A DNA stretch of 64,000 nt, taken from assembly GCA_947095585.1 (NCBI GenBank), contig OX352761.1:84125919-84189918 (forward strand), written 5' to 3'. The position numbers and the translations under genes are program-made. This stretch comes from Nephrocerus scutellatus. Its lineage: Eukaryota > Arthropoda > Insecta > Diptera > Pipunculidae. Below the pieces are notes generated by a model that was not told the origin of the DNA, made no database searches, and saw only the letters and a program-made list of their open reading frames with translations. This document shows, one piece after another, positions 1 through 10,589 of the stretch. Within the stretch, counting starts at the first letter, position 1. Each line of letters begins with the position of its first letter.

Positions 1-1
1 G

Positions 2-79
2 AGTTCCTATTATGCACTGGAGGATATGAACGGAAAATCATTGGGCACCTTCCACGGAAAAGACATATTTTCACTATAA
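2..79 (+). pseudogene. C-terminal tail of pol from an upstream copy of element A
   Basis: The frame reads to TAA at 77-79 and encodes the same tail (YALEDMNGKSLGTFHGKDIF) that ends pol at 6087. This is the post-integrase end of a Ty3/gypsy-type Pol. The rest of that copy lies outside the window. The 84 bases to the LTR at 164 include an A-rich run, as at 6088-6172. So the LTR at 164-3266 serves both as the 3' LTR of this upstream copy and as the 5' LTR of the next one. Confidence 0.75.
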
Positions 80-275
80 AAAAAAAAAAAAAAATAAAAA
101 AAATCAGCCTAAGAAGCACCTTCAGATTCTTGACTAGTAAAATGACTACTCAAAAATCTGTTTTGTAACGGTGCAACTTCGATTTGTCTACAAACGCGTT
201 TTGGATTCAAGATAAAGGCGACCATGAAACAGTCAATTCATTGAAATGGCGCAAATTCGTTCTGTCTGGGCAACG

Positions 276-283
276 TATAAATA
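276..283 (+). promoter_or_regulatory. Putative TATA box of the A LTR
   Basis: TATAAATA lies about 112 bp inside the LTR and is repeated at the matching place in the 3' LTR (near 6285). A start about 25-30 bp downstream is expected but not shown. Confidence 0.5.
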
Positions 284-1845
284 AACCCTCTACACTGCAA
301 AGACAATTAAGTGTAAACACGTTGTCATGTTCAAGTTATCACCACTTTGAAAACGTATAGTCATATCGCTCGATCACATCTTACAAGTAGACCGGTGGCT
401 AACGAATGGTTAAATGTCTAATAGACGGAAGCGAAGCTTTCTTTCCGATTTGAACATTTGAAGTAGCAGGACGTGAGCTCCTAGGATTGCACCGAACAAG
501 GCAGAGAGGTAAGAGATTAACAATTTTATCAATGAGAAAAAAAACAAAAGAAAATTAAGACAAACGAAATTTACAGAAAGCAAAGGGCAAAATAAAGAAC
601 CAAAATCCAACGTTGAAGCAACTGGAGCAAGAGACATAAAAGAAAAATTGGAAAGAATCGCGGATTACATTGGATGGAAGACATTCCCCAGCAAGCAAAA
701 TTTGTCGATTTTTTTGTCTATCGGCTGCAGCATCAACGGCAACTATTTGCTGAATCTTGGAACTCCCCAAACACAGGCCGCCTGTGTGTTTTCTCTCTGC
801 CTCAAGTAAGTGGAAATCAATGCTCTTTTTTTTTTGAATGCTCGAAAGAAGACGCGCTGTGACTCCGAAAAGATACTGGGTGCTTTCTGTAAACACACCA
901 TCTTCAATTCATGCAATTTGCCATCGAATATATAGTGCCGACAGATTAACATATATTTTTTGATATACGCGTGGTCACAACTGCGCTCATAGATCGCACT
1001 AACAAGCAACGCACTACCATACATAACCCTACTTGTCATCGATTTGTTCTGTCCACGTGCACCATTCGCACATCGTCAGTCGGAAACGCATCATCATCAC
1101 GATACTGACAGCTTTTGGAGCTCGTTATCTTTAACTTTGCGAGTACCATTTGGGAATCTTTGAGCCCAGTGCGACCTGTAGAAGCCGCTCTACAGTTGAT
1201 GCGTCCAACGCGATGGATTTCCATACTCCGAGAAAATTTGTTCGGCATCACTTCTTCGAGACAACAAGATGGCTCAGGATTGTGGGATTTCTTTTTACGA
1301 CACCTATGATGATTTGCAGTTCGCAATTCAGATCGAATTTTGAATTACATCCTAAATATCGTAGTGCCTCGTCAAAAAAAAGAAAGAAAAAATGGAAAAA
1401 TGCTTGCTACTTATGTTACCACTATATATGATCACCAATTGGCATGTGTTCAAAAAAAAAAAAGGAGAATACCCTGCGTTAGAAGTGTATAATCATTATT
1501 TACCTTAGAATAATACCTTTCTTTGATACGCTATAAAAATATACATAATCATTATTTTTCTTTCTATAATACCTTTCTTTGATACGCTATATTACCAATT
1601 ATTACATATTCATACATATACCTGTCTTTGATACGCTATATTGCCAATTATTACATATTCATACAAGAAAATACCTCACGAAAAATTATATAATCGTTAA
1701 TTACCTTTTATAACACCTTCTTAGATACACTAGACTATAATTACTTACGTTCTTTATACTACCAGTTCATTAGAGACAGGCTTATGTGGTGTTATAAGGA
1801 AAAAGAAAAAAAAAGAAAGTAAATATATCACTTTTCTTAGTAAAT

Positions 1846-2760
1846 CATTTGATAATCTTCGATACCCTACATTATGATATATCAAAATACTTACTCGCTT
1901 TATATATAATATTTTCTTTGATATGTCATACACGTTTTTTTTTGTAAAGTTCATTGGAGAACATTATTATTTAGAATGTCCTCAAATGAAGTAATGATAT
2001 TGCTTATTTAGTTATTATGCTTATCAAGCCGGTTGATAATCTTCGATACCCTACATTATGATATATCAAAATACTTTCTCGCTTAATATATAATATTTTC
2101 TTTGATATGTCATACACGTTTTTTTGTAAAGTTCTTTGGAGAACATACTTATTTAGAATGTCCTCAAATGAAGTAATGATATTGCTTATTTAGTTATTAT
2201 GCTTATCAAGCCGGTTGATAATCTTCGATACCCTACGTTATGATATATCAAGATACTTACTCGCCTTATATATATAATAGTTTTTTTGATACGTCATACT
2301 ATAAGTAGTAAATTTTCTTGTAAAGTTCATCGGAGAACATACCTATATAACATAGTATCAGATAAAAGAAATATTACTTATTCAGTAAGTAAGCTTATCA
2401 AGACGGTTGATAAGCTTCGATACCCTACATTATGATATATCAAAATATTTACTCGCTTTATATATAATATTTTCTTTGACATGTCATACACGTTTTTTTG
2501 TAAAGTTTATTGGAGAACGTTATTATTTAGAATGTCCTCAAATGAAGTAATGATATTGCTTATTTAGTTATTATGCTTATCAAGCCGGTTGATAATCTTC
2601 GATACCCTACGTTATGATATATCAAGATACTTACTCGCCTTATATATATAATAGTTTTTTTTGATACGTCATACTATAATTAGTAAATTTTTTGGTAAAG
2701 ATTATTGAAAAACATACCTATAAAGCATAAGATCAAATAAAGCAAAGATATTACTTGTTT
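1846..2760 (+). repeat. ~185-bp tandem repeat array inside the A LTR
   Basis: The phrase gataatcttcgataccc (or a close variant) recurs near 1850, 2034, 2217, 2410 and 2589, each followed by the same AT-rich block with gatatatc, TGATATGTCATAC-like and GGAGAACAT motifs. Five units are visible here and four in the 3' LTR (7520-8250), so the array has changed length since the LTRs were copied from one template. Confidence 0.85.
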
Positions 2761-3019
2761 TGTAAAGTTCATTGGAGAACCTGCTTATATAGCATAGATA
2801 TTACTTATTCATGTATTAGCTTGTCAAATCGATTGATAGTATTCAACTACCTATCCTGAATACCTACTTGCTTCATCTTTTGCATAATGCTGTCTTATCT
2901 TGTTTTCAAATATTATAATTATAGGAAATACTCTTTACATAAGTTATTGAAATTTATAAAATTACTTATAAGGCTGAGTTTATGATTTCCTTTGTATACC
3001 TTTACGTTTTATGAAGTAC

Positions 3020-3025
3020 AATAAA
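3020..3025 (+). promoter_or_regulatory. Putative poly(A) signal of the A LTR
   Basis: AATAAA lies about 240 bp before the LTR end. It is the only such signal well placed for an R/U5 boundary near 3040-3060. Position alone supports it. Confidence 0.4.
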
Positions 3026-3271
3026 GTTATTATAAAGAATATTGAAACAAAAAGAGTTTTTACTGAGTTCAGGTGTCGCCGCCCCTATATTCCGTTTATA
3101 GGTCATTTCACCCTTAGTGCACGCATTAAATTTTATTTATGATGGTGGAGCAGCTGACGGGCCAAGAACCCAACCCAATCCGGCGAGCGAGCTAGAGCAT
3201 TCGCTAGGCGTGCACACAGGCCTAAAGCAGCAACTGCTCTGAGGAAGAAACAAAGTAACCATTACATAAAT

Positions 3272-3289
3272 TGGCGCCCAACGTGGGGC
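3272..3289 (+). other. Primer-binding site, tRNA-Lys type
   Basis: tggcgcccaacgtggggc starts 5 bases after the LTR. From memory of tRNA-Lys(CUU) 3' ends this is a perfect 18-base complement. It fixes the LTR boundary and the direction of transcription. Confidence 0.85.
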
Positions 3290-4478
3290 CTATCATTTGA
3301 TAGGCTACCAATATTATTTTTTAGTAATTTTATCGTTTTTTTACAATTGTGAAATTATTTCCGTCGCGATCGTATACTTATTTTCTTTGATTTCGGGAGT
3401 TTGACTCGCCGAGCAAAAGATAACAGTACACGGTTCGGAATTTCCGTAAACTTTTTTTATTGAGCTTTAAAAAAAAAATCCACTTATTCACACTTCTTGT
3501 GATAGGAAGATAGTTTTTTGACGACAATAAGGCTGTTTCCTCACCGGACTTACACGAGAAGTTATTATGGTCAGGTTGGAATACGGTTATATTTCGTTGA
3601 TTTCGTCCGGAATAGCTGTCCACTTGGCGGTGGCCTTTTGATGGGTAGTTCTTTGGGATAGCAGACTATATTTTTTAAGTCATGATTTGTTCGCGGCAGA
3701 CTCTCGGTATTTGTTTTACGCTTTATTTAACTGATTGGGGCTGGAATTCGGTTTTATTTTGTTTTGATTTTGTACGGAATAGCCGACCGCTTCATTTTTT
3801 TTGGGGTTATAGTTTTTTTGAGAGATTTTGCGTTAGCTGGAATTCGGTTTTATTTTGTTTTGATTTTGTACGGAATAGCCGACCGCTTAATTTTTTTAGG
3901 AGTAATAGTTTTTTGAGATATTTTGTTTTGAGATATTTTGCGTTAGCTGGAATTCGGTTTTATTTTGCTTTGATTTTGTACGGAATAGCCGACCGCTTAA
4001 TTTTTTTGGGGGGTTATAGTTTCTTTGAGATATTTTGTTTTGAGAGATTTGGCGTTAGCTGGAATTCGGTTTTATCTTGTTTTGATTTCGTACGGATTAG
4101 CCGACCGCTTAATTTTTTTGGAGTTATCGAGTTGTTATTATTTTTGTTATTGTCGTAATTCATATACCGAGTGGTGTCGCAGTGACAATTAGGGTGTTCA
4201 CATTGAACAACATAATTTGCTTCAAGTAGAATATTTCAATTTTTTTTTGGCTCATGTGGACAATCTACAGTTCAAGCCTCTAATGCGCGCACCTGAACTC
4301 AATATTAAATGTTCTTTTATATAAATTAGTTTACCTTTTAAGCCCCATCCCTCGATGACCTTATTAGTAAGCCACAATTTTCCTTATAACTTTGATTACT
4401 AGGGTTTATATGTTTAATTCTGTGCTTTAATTAGCAATTTAGTAAGTTCTTCACTCCTTTGTCTCACTACTATTAGAA
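3290..4478 (+). other. Long gag leader of element A
   Basis: About 1.2 kb separates the primer site from the gag ATG. It holds the 3741-4125 repeats and otherwise AT-rich DNA. The open frame at 3682-4158 runs through the repeats and gives a repeated hydrophobic peptide. I regard this as a by-product of the repeat period rather than a gene. Confidence 0.5.
3741..4125 (+). repeat. Four direct repeats in the element A leader
   Basis: Units start with ctggaattcggttttat at 3741, 3837, 3947 and 4059 (spacing 96, 110 and 112). Each contains gtacggaatagccgaccgctt or a close variant. They lie between the primer site and gag, where packaging or translation signals usually sit. No function can be read from the sequence. 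Confidence 0.85.
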
Positions 4479-5585
4479 ATGGCAGTCTACCGCAGCGAGG
4501 AAAACTTATCTGAACTTCGTGAAGACGTTATCATATGTAGCATCTGCAATGAAGACCTGGGTCAAGATATGGAAATAGCGAAAACCCCGTGTGCACACCT
4601 GTTTCATAAGCTTTGCATTATAAATGCGATTGGGAACAAACCGTCTTGCCCTAATTGTCGGGCCGACTGCCAGGCGAAAGACATCGCGCCCTCCAGTTTA
4701 AGGTCTAAGGATAATAATGTTTCGACTCAGAAGTTGCCTTCGATGCCTCATAGAGGTGGGAGGGGAGCCAACCCTAAACATGCCCGAACTATGGGAACGA
4801 GAAGGCAACCTCTTTACCCGAATCAACCGGGTAGTCTTGGTGAACAGGGTGAGGACGTTGCAAATGTGTCATTCTCTGTTCCTCCTCCCAACAGAGGAAA
4901 CTTATCGTTGCCACTCAATGCCGCAAGAGATCTCAGTGATACAAGATTTCGAAATCCGGTTTTGGCTATTGAAAAGGACTCCTTTTATTCATACAAAGAC
5001 GAAATGATGAAGATAACTGAAAAAGCAATAGCTAACCAAAAGCAGGAGTGGCTAGGAAGCATAAAGAATTACATAAACGATACTTTGAGCGAATTATTGC
5101 AAAATCAGCTAGGCCCAAACGTTAGACCTCATGGAAATGAAGCAACGCGGAATGCACGACCAGTGAGTTCTGTTCGATTCGACGGCCCCTGGTCACCAGC
5201 AGGACACTACCCGCCACCGAATACTCCAGCCGAGGAGACGACTAGGAGCTTCCAAAATAATTACCAACAAACGCGAGGAAACTCTGAAAAGGTAGCAAAG
5301 ATCATACAGAGCTGGAATTTGCACTTCGAGGCCTCTCCTAATGGAATTTCCGTAGAGGAATTTATCTATCGAATTCATGCCCTCACATTTCAGTCGCTTA
5401 ATGGGGATTTTTCTGTACTTTGCCAACACGCACACATGTTCTTCGGCGTTCCAGAAACATTGGTATCAGACAATGGAACACAGTTCAAGTCGAATGAATT
5501 TGAAGCATTTCTAACAACTTACGTTATCAAACACGTATATACAGCAATATATTCACCTCAAGCAAACGCCTCATTGCCGCACTAA
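4479..5585 (+). CDS. RING-H2 Gag fused to an integrase fragment (element A)
   Basis: This 368-residue frame starts at an ATG in good context (gaaatgg). Residues 20-60 form a perfect RING-H2 pattern: C20-x2-C23, C38-x-H40-x2-H43-x2-C46 and C57-x2-C60. A basic, disordered stretch follows, then a helical stretch near 165-205 and a Ty3/gypsy capsid-like segment near 275-322 (WNLHFEASPNGISVEEFIYR). From about residue 324 the frame is integrase core (GVPETLVSDNGTQF, with an active-site Asp). So gag and the end of pol have been joined by a deletion of several kilobases that happened to stay in frame. It stops early because a further small deletion near 5572 shifts the frame. The RING is the unusual part: cellular RING-H2 domains bind zinc and usually act as E3 ubiquitin ligases, but that activity here is inference. 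Confidence 0.75.
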   Translation: MAVYRSEENLSELREDVIICSICNEDLGQDMEIAKTPCAHLFHKLCIINAIGNKPSCPNCRADCQAKDIAPSSLRSKDNNVSTQKLPSMPHRGGRGANPKHARTMGTRRQPLYPNQPGSLGEQGEDVANVSFSVPPPNRGNLSLPLNAARDLSDTRFRNPVLAIEKDSFYSYKDEMMKITEKAIANQKQEWLGSIKNYINDTLSELLQNQLGPNVRPHGNEATRNARPVSSVRFDGPWSPAGHYPPPNTPAEETTRSFQNNYQQTRGNSEKVAKIIQSWNLHFEASPNGISVEEFIYRIHALTFQSLNGDFSVLCQHAHMFFGVPETLVSDNGTQFKSNEFEAFLTTYVIKHVYTAIYSPQANASLPH

Positions 5586-6087
5586 GAGTGTATATCAGAC
5601 CTGATCAAACAGATTGGGATCAACATATTTCCAGCATCAGCTGTGCTCTCCGAAATTCTATACACCAGTCCATTAAATGTACACTATATTACCTACTTTT
5701 CGGTCAGAACATGATACTGCACGGAGGCAGTTATGAATTACTTCGGAAACTAGACCTTTTGACAGAGGCCGATACAAGGATTTCCAATCAGGACCACCTG
5801 AAATTAATTCGTGATAGAGCAAAACAGAATATGCGAGCAGAATATGACAAAAACGCTAGAATTTATAATTTGAGGTCCCGTCCGATAAATTATGCAGTGG
5901 GGCAGTCGCAGTCTTCCGTCGCAATTTCGCCCAGAGCAGCGCACGAAAAGGATTCAACGCTAAATTAGCACCTACGTTTTTAAAAGCCAGGATAAAACGC
6001 AAGCTGGGGAGTTCCTGTTATGCACTGGAGGATATGAACGGAAAATCATTGGGCACCTTCCACGGAAAAGACATATTTTCACTATAA
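5586..6087 (+). pseudogene. Integrase C-terminal region and pol tail of element A
   Basis: The main frame (5588-5968) continues the integrase: a tract after the core, then YDKNARIYNLRSRPINYAVGQ, typical of the region before the integrase C-terminal module. A few extra bases near 5900 shift the frame. The true continuation (VFRRNFAQSS onward) is open to TAA at 6085-6087 and ends with the tail also seen at 2-79. The stretch thus has at least two frameshifts relative to a working pol. Confidence 0.75.
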
Positions 6088-6172
6088 AAAAAAAAAAAAA
6101 AATAAAAAAAATCAGCCTAAAAAAGCACCTTCAGATTCTTGACTAGTAAAATGACTACTCAAAAATCTGTTT

Positions 6173-8756
6173 TGTAACGGTGCAACTTCGATTTGTCTAC
6201 AAACGCGTTTTGGATTCAAGATAAAGGCGACCATGAAACAGTCAATTCATTGAAATGGCGCAAATTCGTTCTGTCTGGGCAACGTATAAATAAACCCTCT
6301 ACACTGCAAAGACAATTAAGTGTAAACACGTTGTCATGTTCAAGTTATCACCACTTTGAAAACGTATAGTCATATCGCTCGATCACATCTTACAAGTAGA
6401 CCGGTGGCTAACGAATGGTTAAATGTCTAATAGACGGAAGCGAAGCTTTCTTTCCGATTTGAACATTTGAAGTAGCAGGACGTGAGCTCCTAGGATTGCA
6501 CCGAACAAGGCAGAGAGGTAAGAGATTAACAATTTTATCAATGAGAAAAAAAACAAAAGAAAATTAAGACAAACGAAATTTACAGAAAGCAAAGGGCAAA
6601 ATAAAGAACCAAAATCCAACGTTGAAGCAACTGGAGCAAGAGACATAAAAGAAAAATTGGAAAGAATCGCGGATTACATTGGATGGAAGACATTCCCCAG
6701 CAAGCAAAATTTGTCGATTTTTTTGTCTATCGGCTGCAGCATCAACGGCAACTATTTGCTGAATCTTGGAACTCCCCAAACACAGGCCGCCTGTGTGTTT
6801 TCTCTCTGCCTCAAGTAAGTGGAAATCAATGCTCTTTTTTTTTTGAATGCTCGAAAGAAGACGCGCTGTGACTCCGAAAAGATACTGGGTGCTTTCTGTA
6901 AACACACCATCTTCAATTCATGCAATTTGCCATCGAATATATAGTGCCGACAGATTAACATATATTTTTTGATATACGCGTGGTCACAACTGCGCTCATA
7001 GATCGCACTAACAAGCAACGCACTACCATACATAACCCTACCCTACCCTAACCCTACGTAGTGCCTCGTCAAAAAAAAGAAAGAAAAAATGGAAAAATCA
7101 CCAATTGGCATGTGTTCAAAAAAAAAAAAGGAGAATACCCTGCGTTAGAAGTGTATAATCATTATTTACCTTAGAATAATACCTTTCTTTGATACGCTAT
7201 AAAAATATATATAATCATTATTTTTCTTTCTATAATACCTTTCTTTGATACGCTATATTACCAATTATTACATATTCATACATAATACCTGTCTTTGATA
7301 CGCTATATTGCCAATTATTACATATTCATACAAGAAAATACCTCACGAAAAATTATATAATCGTTAATTACCTTTTATAACACCTTCTTAGATACACTAG
7401 ACTATAATTACTTACGTTCTTTATACTACCAGTTCATTAGAGACAGGCTTATGTGGTGTTATAAGGAAAAAGAAAAAAAAAAAGAAAGTAAATATATCAC
7501 TTTTCTTAGTAAATCATTTGATAATCTTCGATACCCTACATTATGATATATCAAAATACTTTCTCGCTTAATATATAATATTTTCTTTGATATGTCATAC
7601 ACGTTTTTTTGTAAAGTTCATTGGAGAACATACTTATTTAGAATGTCCTCAAATGAAGTAATGATATTGCTTATTTAGTTATTATTCTTATCAAGCCGGT
7701 TGATAATCTTCGATACCCTACGTTATGAGATATTAAGATACTTACTCGCCTTATATATATAATAGTTTTTTTGATACGTCATACTATAAGTAGTAAATTT
7801 TCTTGTAAAGTTCATCGGAGAACATACCTATATAACATAGTATCAGATAAAGGAAATATTACTTATTCAGTTAGTAAGCTTATCAAGACAGTTGATAATC
7901 TTCGATACCCTACATTATGATATATCAAAATACTTACTCGCTTTATATATCATATTTTCTTTGATATGTCATACACGTTTTTTTGTAAAGTTCATTGGAG
8001 AACATACTTTTTTAGAATGTCCTCAAATGAAGTAATGATATTGCTTATTTAGTTATTATGCTTATCAAGCCAGTTGATAATCTTCGATACCCTACGTTAT
8101 GAAATATCAAGATACTTACTCGCCTTATAAAGATATATAATAGTTTTTTTTGATACGTCATACTATAATTAGTAAATTTTTTGGTAAAGATTATTGAAGA
8201 ACATACCTATAAAGCATAAGATCAAATAAAGCAAAGATATTATTTGTTTTGTAAAGTTCATTGGAGAACCTGCTTATATAGCATAGATATTACTTATTCA
8301 TGTATTACCTTGTCAAATCGATTGATAGTATTCAACTACCTATCCTGAATACCTACTTGCTTCATCTTTTGCATAATGCTGTCTTATCTTGTTTTCAAAT
8401 ATTATAATTATAGGAAATACATAAGTTATTGAAATTTATAAAATTACTTATAAGGCTGAGTTTATGATTTCCTTTGTATACCTTTACGTTTTATGAAGTA
8501 CAATAAAGTTATTATAAATAATATTGAAACAAAAAGAGTTTTTACTGAGTTCAGGTGTCGCCGCCCCTATATTCCGTTTATAGGTCATTTCACCCTTAGT
8601 GCACGCATTAAATTTTATTTATGGTGGATGGATGGTGGAGCAGCTGACGGGCCAAGAACCCAACCCAATCCGGCGAGCGAGCTAGAGCATTCGCTAGGCG
8701 TGCACACAGGCCTAAAGCAGCAACTTCTCCGATGAAGAAACAAAGTAACCATTACA
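6173..8756 (+). repeat. 3' LTR of element A (2.6 kb)
   Basis: It begins TGTAACGG and ends CATTACA like the 5' LTR, directly after the pol tail and an A-rich run. It lacks the ~0.3-kb block of the 5' LTR. At that point it reads ccctaccctaaccctac, which looks like telomere repeat but is only the join. Four of the ~185-bp units remain. Confidence 0.85.
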
Positions 8757-8758
8757 CC

Positions 8759-8872
8759 ATAAGAGATCAAGACATACGCCCCGAATTCAGAGCAAACATC
8801 GACGAACTCGACAAAGTACCGGACATAGTCCGATCCCTTCGGGAATTTTCGGGGGAAACCAGAAGAGTTTAG
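8759..8872 (+). pseudogene. Gag scrap of another LTR retroelement (C)
   Basis: An open stretch right after the A LTR reads IRDQDIRPEF...VPDIVRSLREFSGE and then stops where B LTR sequence begins. The 'VRSLREFSG' phrase is typical of the N-terminal part of Ty3/gypsy Gag proteins of flies. It has neither start nor end and is probably the host into which A or B inserted. The duplicate is at 14344-14457. Confidence 0.5.
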
Positions 8873-9003
8873 TTTTTCATAAGCGTTGATAAAAATGATC
8901 TAATAACTTTTGCATGTGGGGTTTAATATTATTTTTGTTTATTGAACAATATGTATATAAAAATTTGTGTGGGGTAAATTCGTCGCCGAAATTACTCCTT
9001 ACA
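8871..9003 (-). repeat. Start of the B 3' LTR (truncated)
   Basis: This matches the minus-strand LTR start at 22983-23117 closely, with small indels, and then ends abruptly against gag scrap C. It proves that the gag and protease pieces to the right belong to an element that once ended here. The duplicate lies at 14456-14588. Confidence 0.8.
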
Positions 9004-9270
9004 CTTCCCGGTCACGTCGGACGATGCTGATTCTTCCCGTGTTTGTTACGATGACTGTGAATAAGGTGTTGTCCTGGTGGTGCGAGAACTTTATTCTCCG
9101 CCACCCTCTTGTCACGATGTTCCCTTTTGCCTGTTCGACCTTCTCTTGTAGTCCTTGGGGCCAGTCTGCTGTGGTGACTTCTCCGTTGGTTTGGACATTA
9201 CCTTTGGTTGGGGTGCCTCTTGCCGTGTCCTCTATTGTCGGGGTCTCTTTCTGCCGTTTTGGTGCCGGCT

Positions 9271-9660
9271 GATGTTGGCGGTCGCCGGGGCGTTTCCCGA
9301 GGCTCGTACGGAAGAGTTCGTTGTCTTTGCTGCTGGTGTTGCTGCGTCTGTTGTCGTCGGTGTTGTTGTCTCTGGCGCTGCCACTGTTAGTGTTTTTGTG
9401 CTGTCGGCTGTCACCACTGTTGCTGTCGTGTCTATGGCTGTCGCTGCTATTGTGAGGGCTGTTATTACCGTTGCTGCTGCTGTTGCTACTACTCCGATCG
9501 CTGCTGCCACTGCTGCTACTACTACTGCTGCTACTGCTACTACTGCCAGCGTGTCTGTTGCGCCGATGGGCGCGTCGATGGATGCCTTGTGCTTCTATTA
9601 CCGGCGGCTGGTCTTCGCCGAAAACCAGCTCGGGGAAACTGGCCTCCGGGTCAGCGTGCG
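9271..9660 (-). other. Serine/asparagine-rich coding-like tract in B
   Basis: On the minus strand one frame reads SFPELVFGEDQPP and then a very long run rich in Ser, Asn, Asp and His. The DNA is dense in CAG/AGC and CAA triplets and GC-rich compared with its surroundings. Other frames give poly-Ala, poly-Leu or poly-Val shadows, including the 175-residue plus-strand frame at 9155-9682. It lies where RT, RNase H and integrase should be, just before the 3' LTR. It could be the disordered C-terminal end of this element's Pol or a captured triplet repeat. The duplicate is at 14856-15245. Confidence 0.45.
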
Positions 9661-9939
9661 CTGCTTGATTGGTCGCTCATAGTGCATCAGGATCTTATGT
9701 TCAGTGATGTTAGTCACCGTTGGTAGTTTTTCAAACCTTTGAAATCCGTCTTGGAGCAAAGCTGCTAGTCTCTCTTGTTCCGTTTGTATTTCCGGTTGTA
9801 CCCTTATACCACGCAGAGTTTCAGACCGCTGTTCCGCCCTTTCGTGAAGTTGTAGTGTTTGGCCGCCACAACTCAATTGGGCTTTCACTTTTAAAAGGAA
9901 GTCTAGTCCGAGGACGATATTGTCCACGGCTTCCGGGAG
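9598..9939 (-). pseudogene. Protease C-terminal part and RT entry of element B
   Basis: The minus frame reads LPEAVDNIVLGLDF, the conserved Ile-Leu-Gly-x-Asp-Phe end of retropepsins. It continues to ITEHKILMHYERPIKQR, the linker that opens the reverse transcriptase of Ty3/gypsy elements. The rest of RT is gone. The reading frame is continuous with the protease at 20223-20054 once element D (9944-20049) is removed, leaving one copy of TSD tacc. The duplicate lies at 15183-15524. Confidence 0.75.
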
Positions 9940-10589
9940 TACCTGTTAGGACGATTTTGGACGCACACAAAATCCCCCATACAACGTAACCAGCTCAGCG
10001 GTCCAGGGTTCGCTAAAACTCTTTTTTTCTCTTTTTTAAATATTGAAATATTGTTAAACATGAAATATAAATGAATTATAATATAAAATGTATTTGGAAT
10101 ACTTTCTTGCATACAAAATATTTTACTCACTTTAGAATAAGCACCCTGTAGGCTAAGAACAATTGTAACGGGCTTTGCTTCAATAGCACTGCACCGACAA
10201 TTATATAGCAACACTCATGGCAATACACAGTGTGAATTACATATTTACACAAGTGTGTTGCCACCGAGTTACAAAGCGAAATCATACATAGTTATAATTA
10301 CTTACAAGAACTATATACTACAACAACAACAAGGTCATTGGGCTCAGCATACGGACAACGGTAAACATACATCACACACACGGTATACGCATGGCGCACG
10401 CACAAACAGGGACAATGTACAAACACGGAAGATTACTATACGCATGCTGGACCAAATGAACCTTTAGTTCAATTATTAAAAAAATAAAAGGAGGCTGCTG
10501 ATCGATCAACGGCGAGTCGTTCGTGAACCGTCGCAGGGTGCACCACTGGTAAGTCTCATTATTCTTAGTTTATTCTTAGTTTATTTCTA

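Larger units (their letters stand above)
164..3266 (+). repeat. 5' LTR of element A (3.1 kb)
   Basis: The repeat has TG...CA ends with an inverted TGTAA/TTACA pair and sits 5 bases before the primer-binding site. It carries a TATA box near its left end and an AATAAA near its right end, implying a short U3 and an R region of about 2.7 kb. It is 519 bp longer than the 3' LTR. The difference comes from about 0.3 kb at roughly 1034-1365 that is absent from the 3' LTR, and from one extra unit of the ~185-bp tandem array. Many open frames cross it on both strands (for example 410-637 and 555-896 minus), but none resembles a protein I know. Confidence 0.85.
164..8756 (+). mobile_element. LTR retrotransposon A, internally deleted, with giant LTRs
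   Basis: Two direct repeats, 164-3266 and 6173-8756, begin TGTAACGG and end CATTACA. They flank a 2906-bp internal region with a primer-binding site, a gag start and an integrase end. The pol tail and integrase GVPETLVSDNGTQF motif place it in Ty3/gypsy. Protease, reverse transcriptase and RNase H are missing, so this copy cannot be autonomous. The left flank is another copy of the same element and the right flank is a foreign gag scrap, so no target-site duplication can be read. Confidence 0.85.

Noticed and set aside
555..896. 113-residue minus frame in the A LTR, identical at 6564-6905 and 12149-12490
   Set aside because: Identity only reflects LTR copying and the 5585-bp duplication. It has no domain and lies antisense in a non-coding LTR.
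1846..2760. CRISPR-like array
   Set aside because: Units are ~185 bp and directly adjacent, with no short repeat-unique spacer pattern, inside a eukaryotic LTR.
3682..4158. 158-residue frame with four near-identical repeats
   Set aside because: The frame stays open because the leader repeat periods are close to multiples of three. It has no start context or known repeat protein pattern, and it lies in the gag leader.
7032..7056. Telomere-like ccctaccctaaccctac string (also near 12617)
   Set aside because: It marks the join where the 0.3-kb LTR block is missing. It is too short and not tandem enough for a telomere, and flies lack such telomeres.
9155..9682. 175-residue plus-strand frame rich in Ala/Val (also 14740-15267)
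   Set aside because: It is the antisense shadow of the serine-rich, triplet-like tract of element B. The composition follows from CAG-type repeats, and it has no motif.
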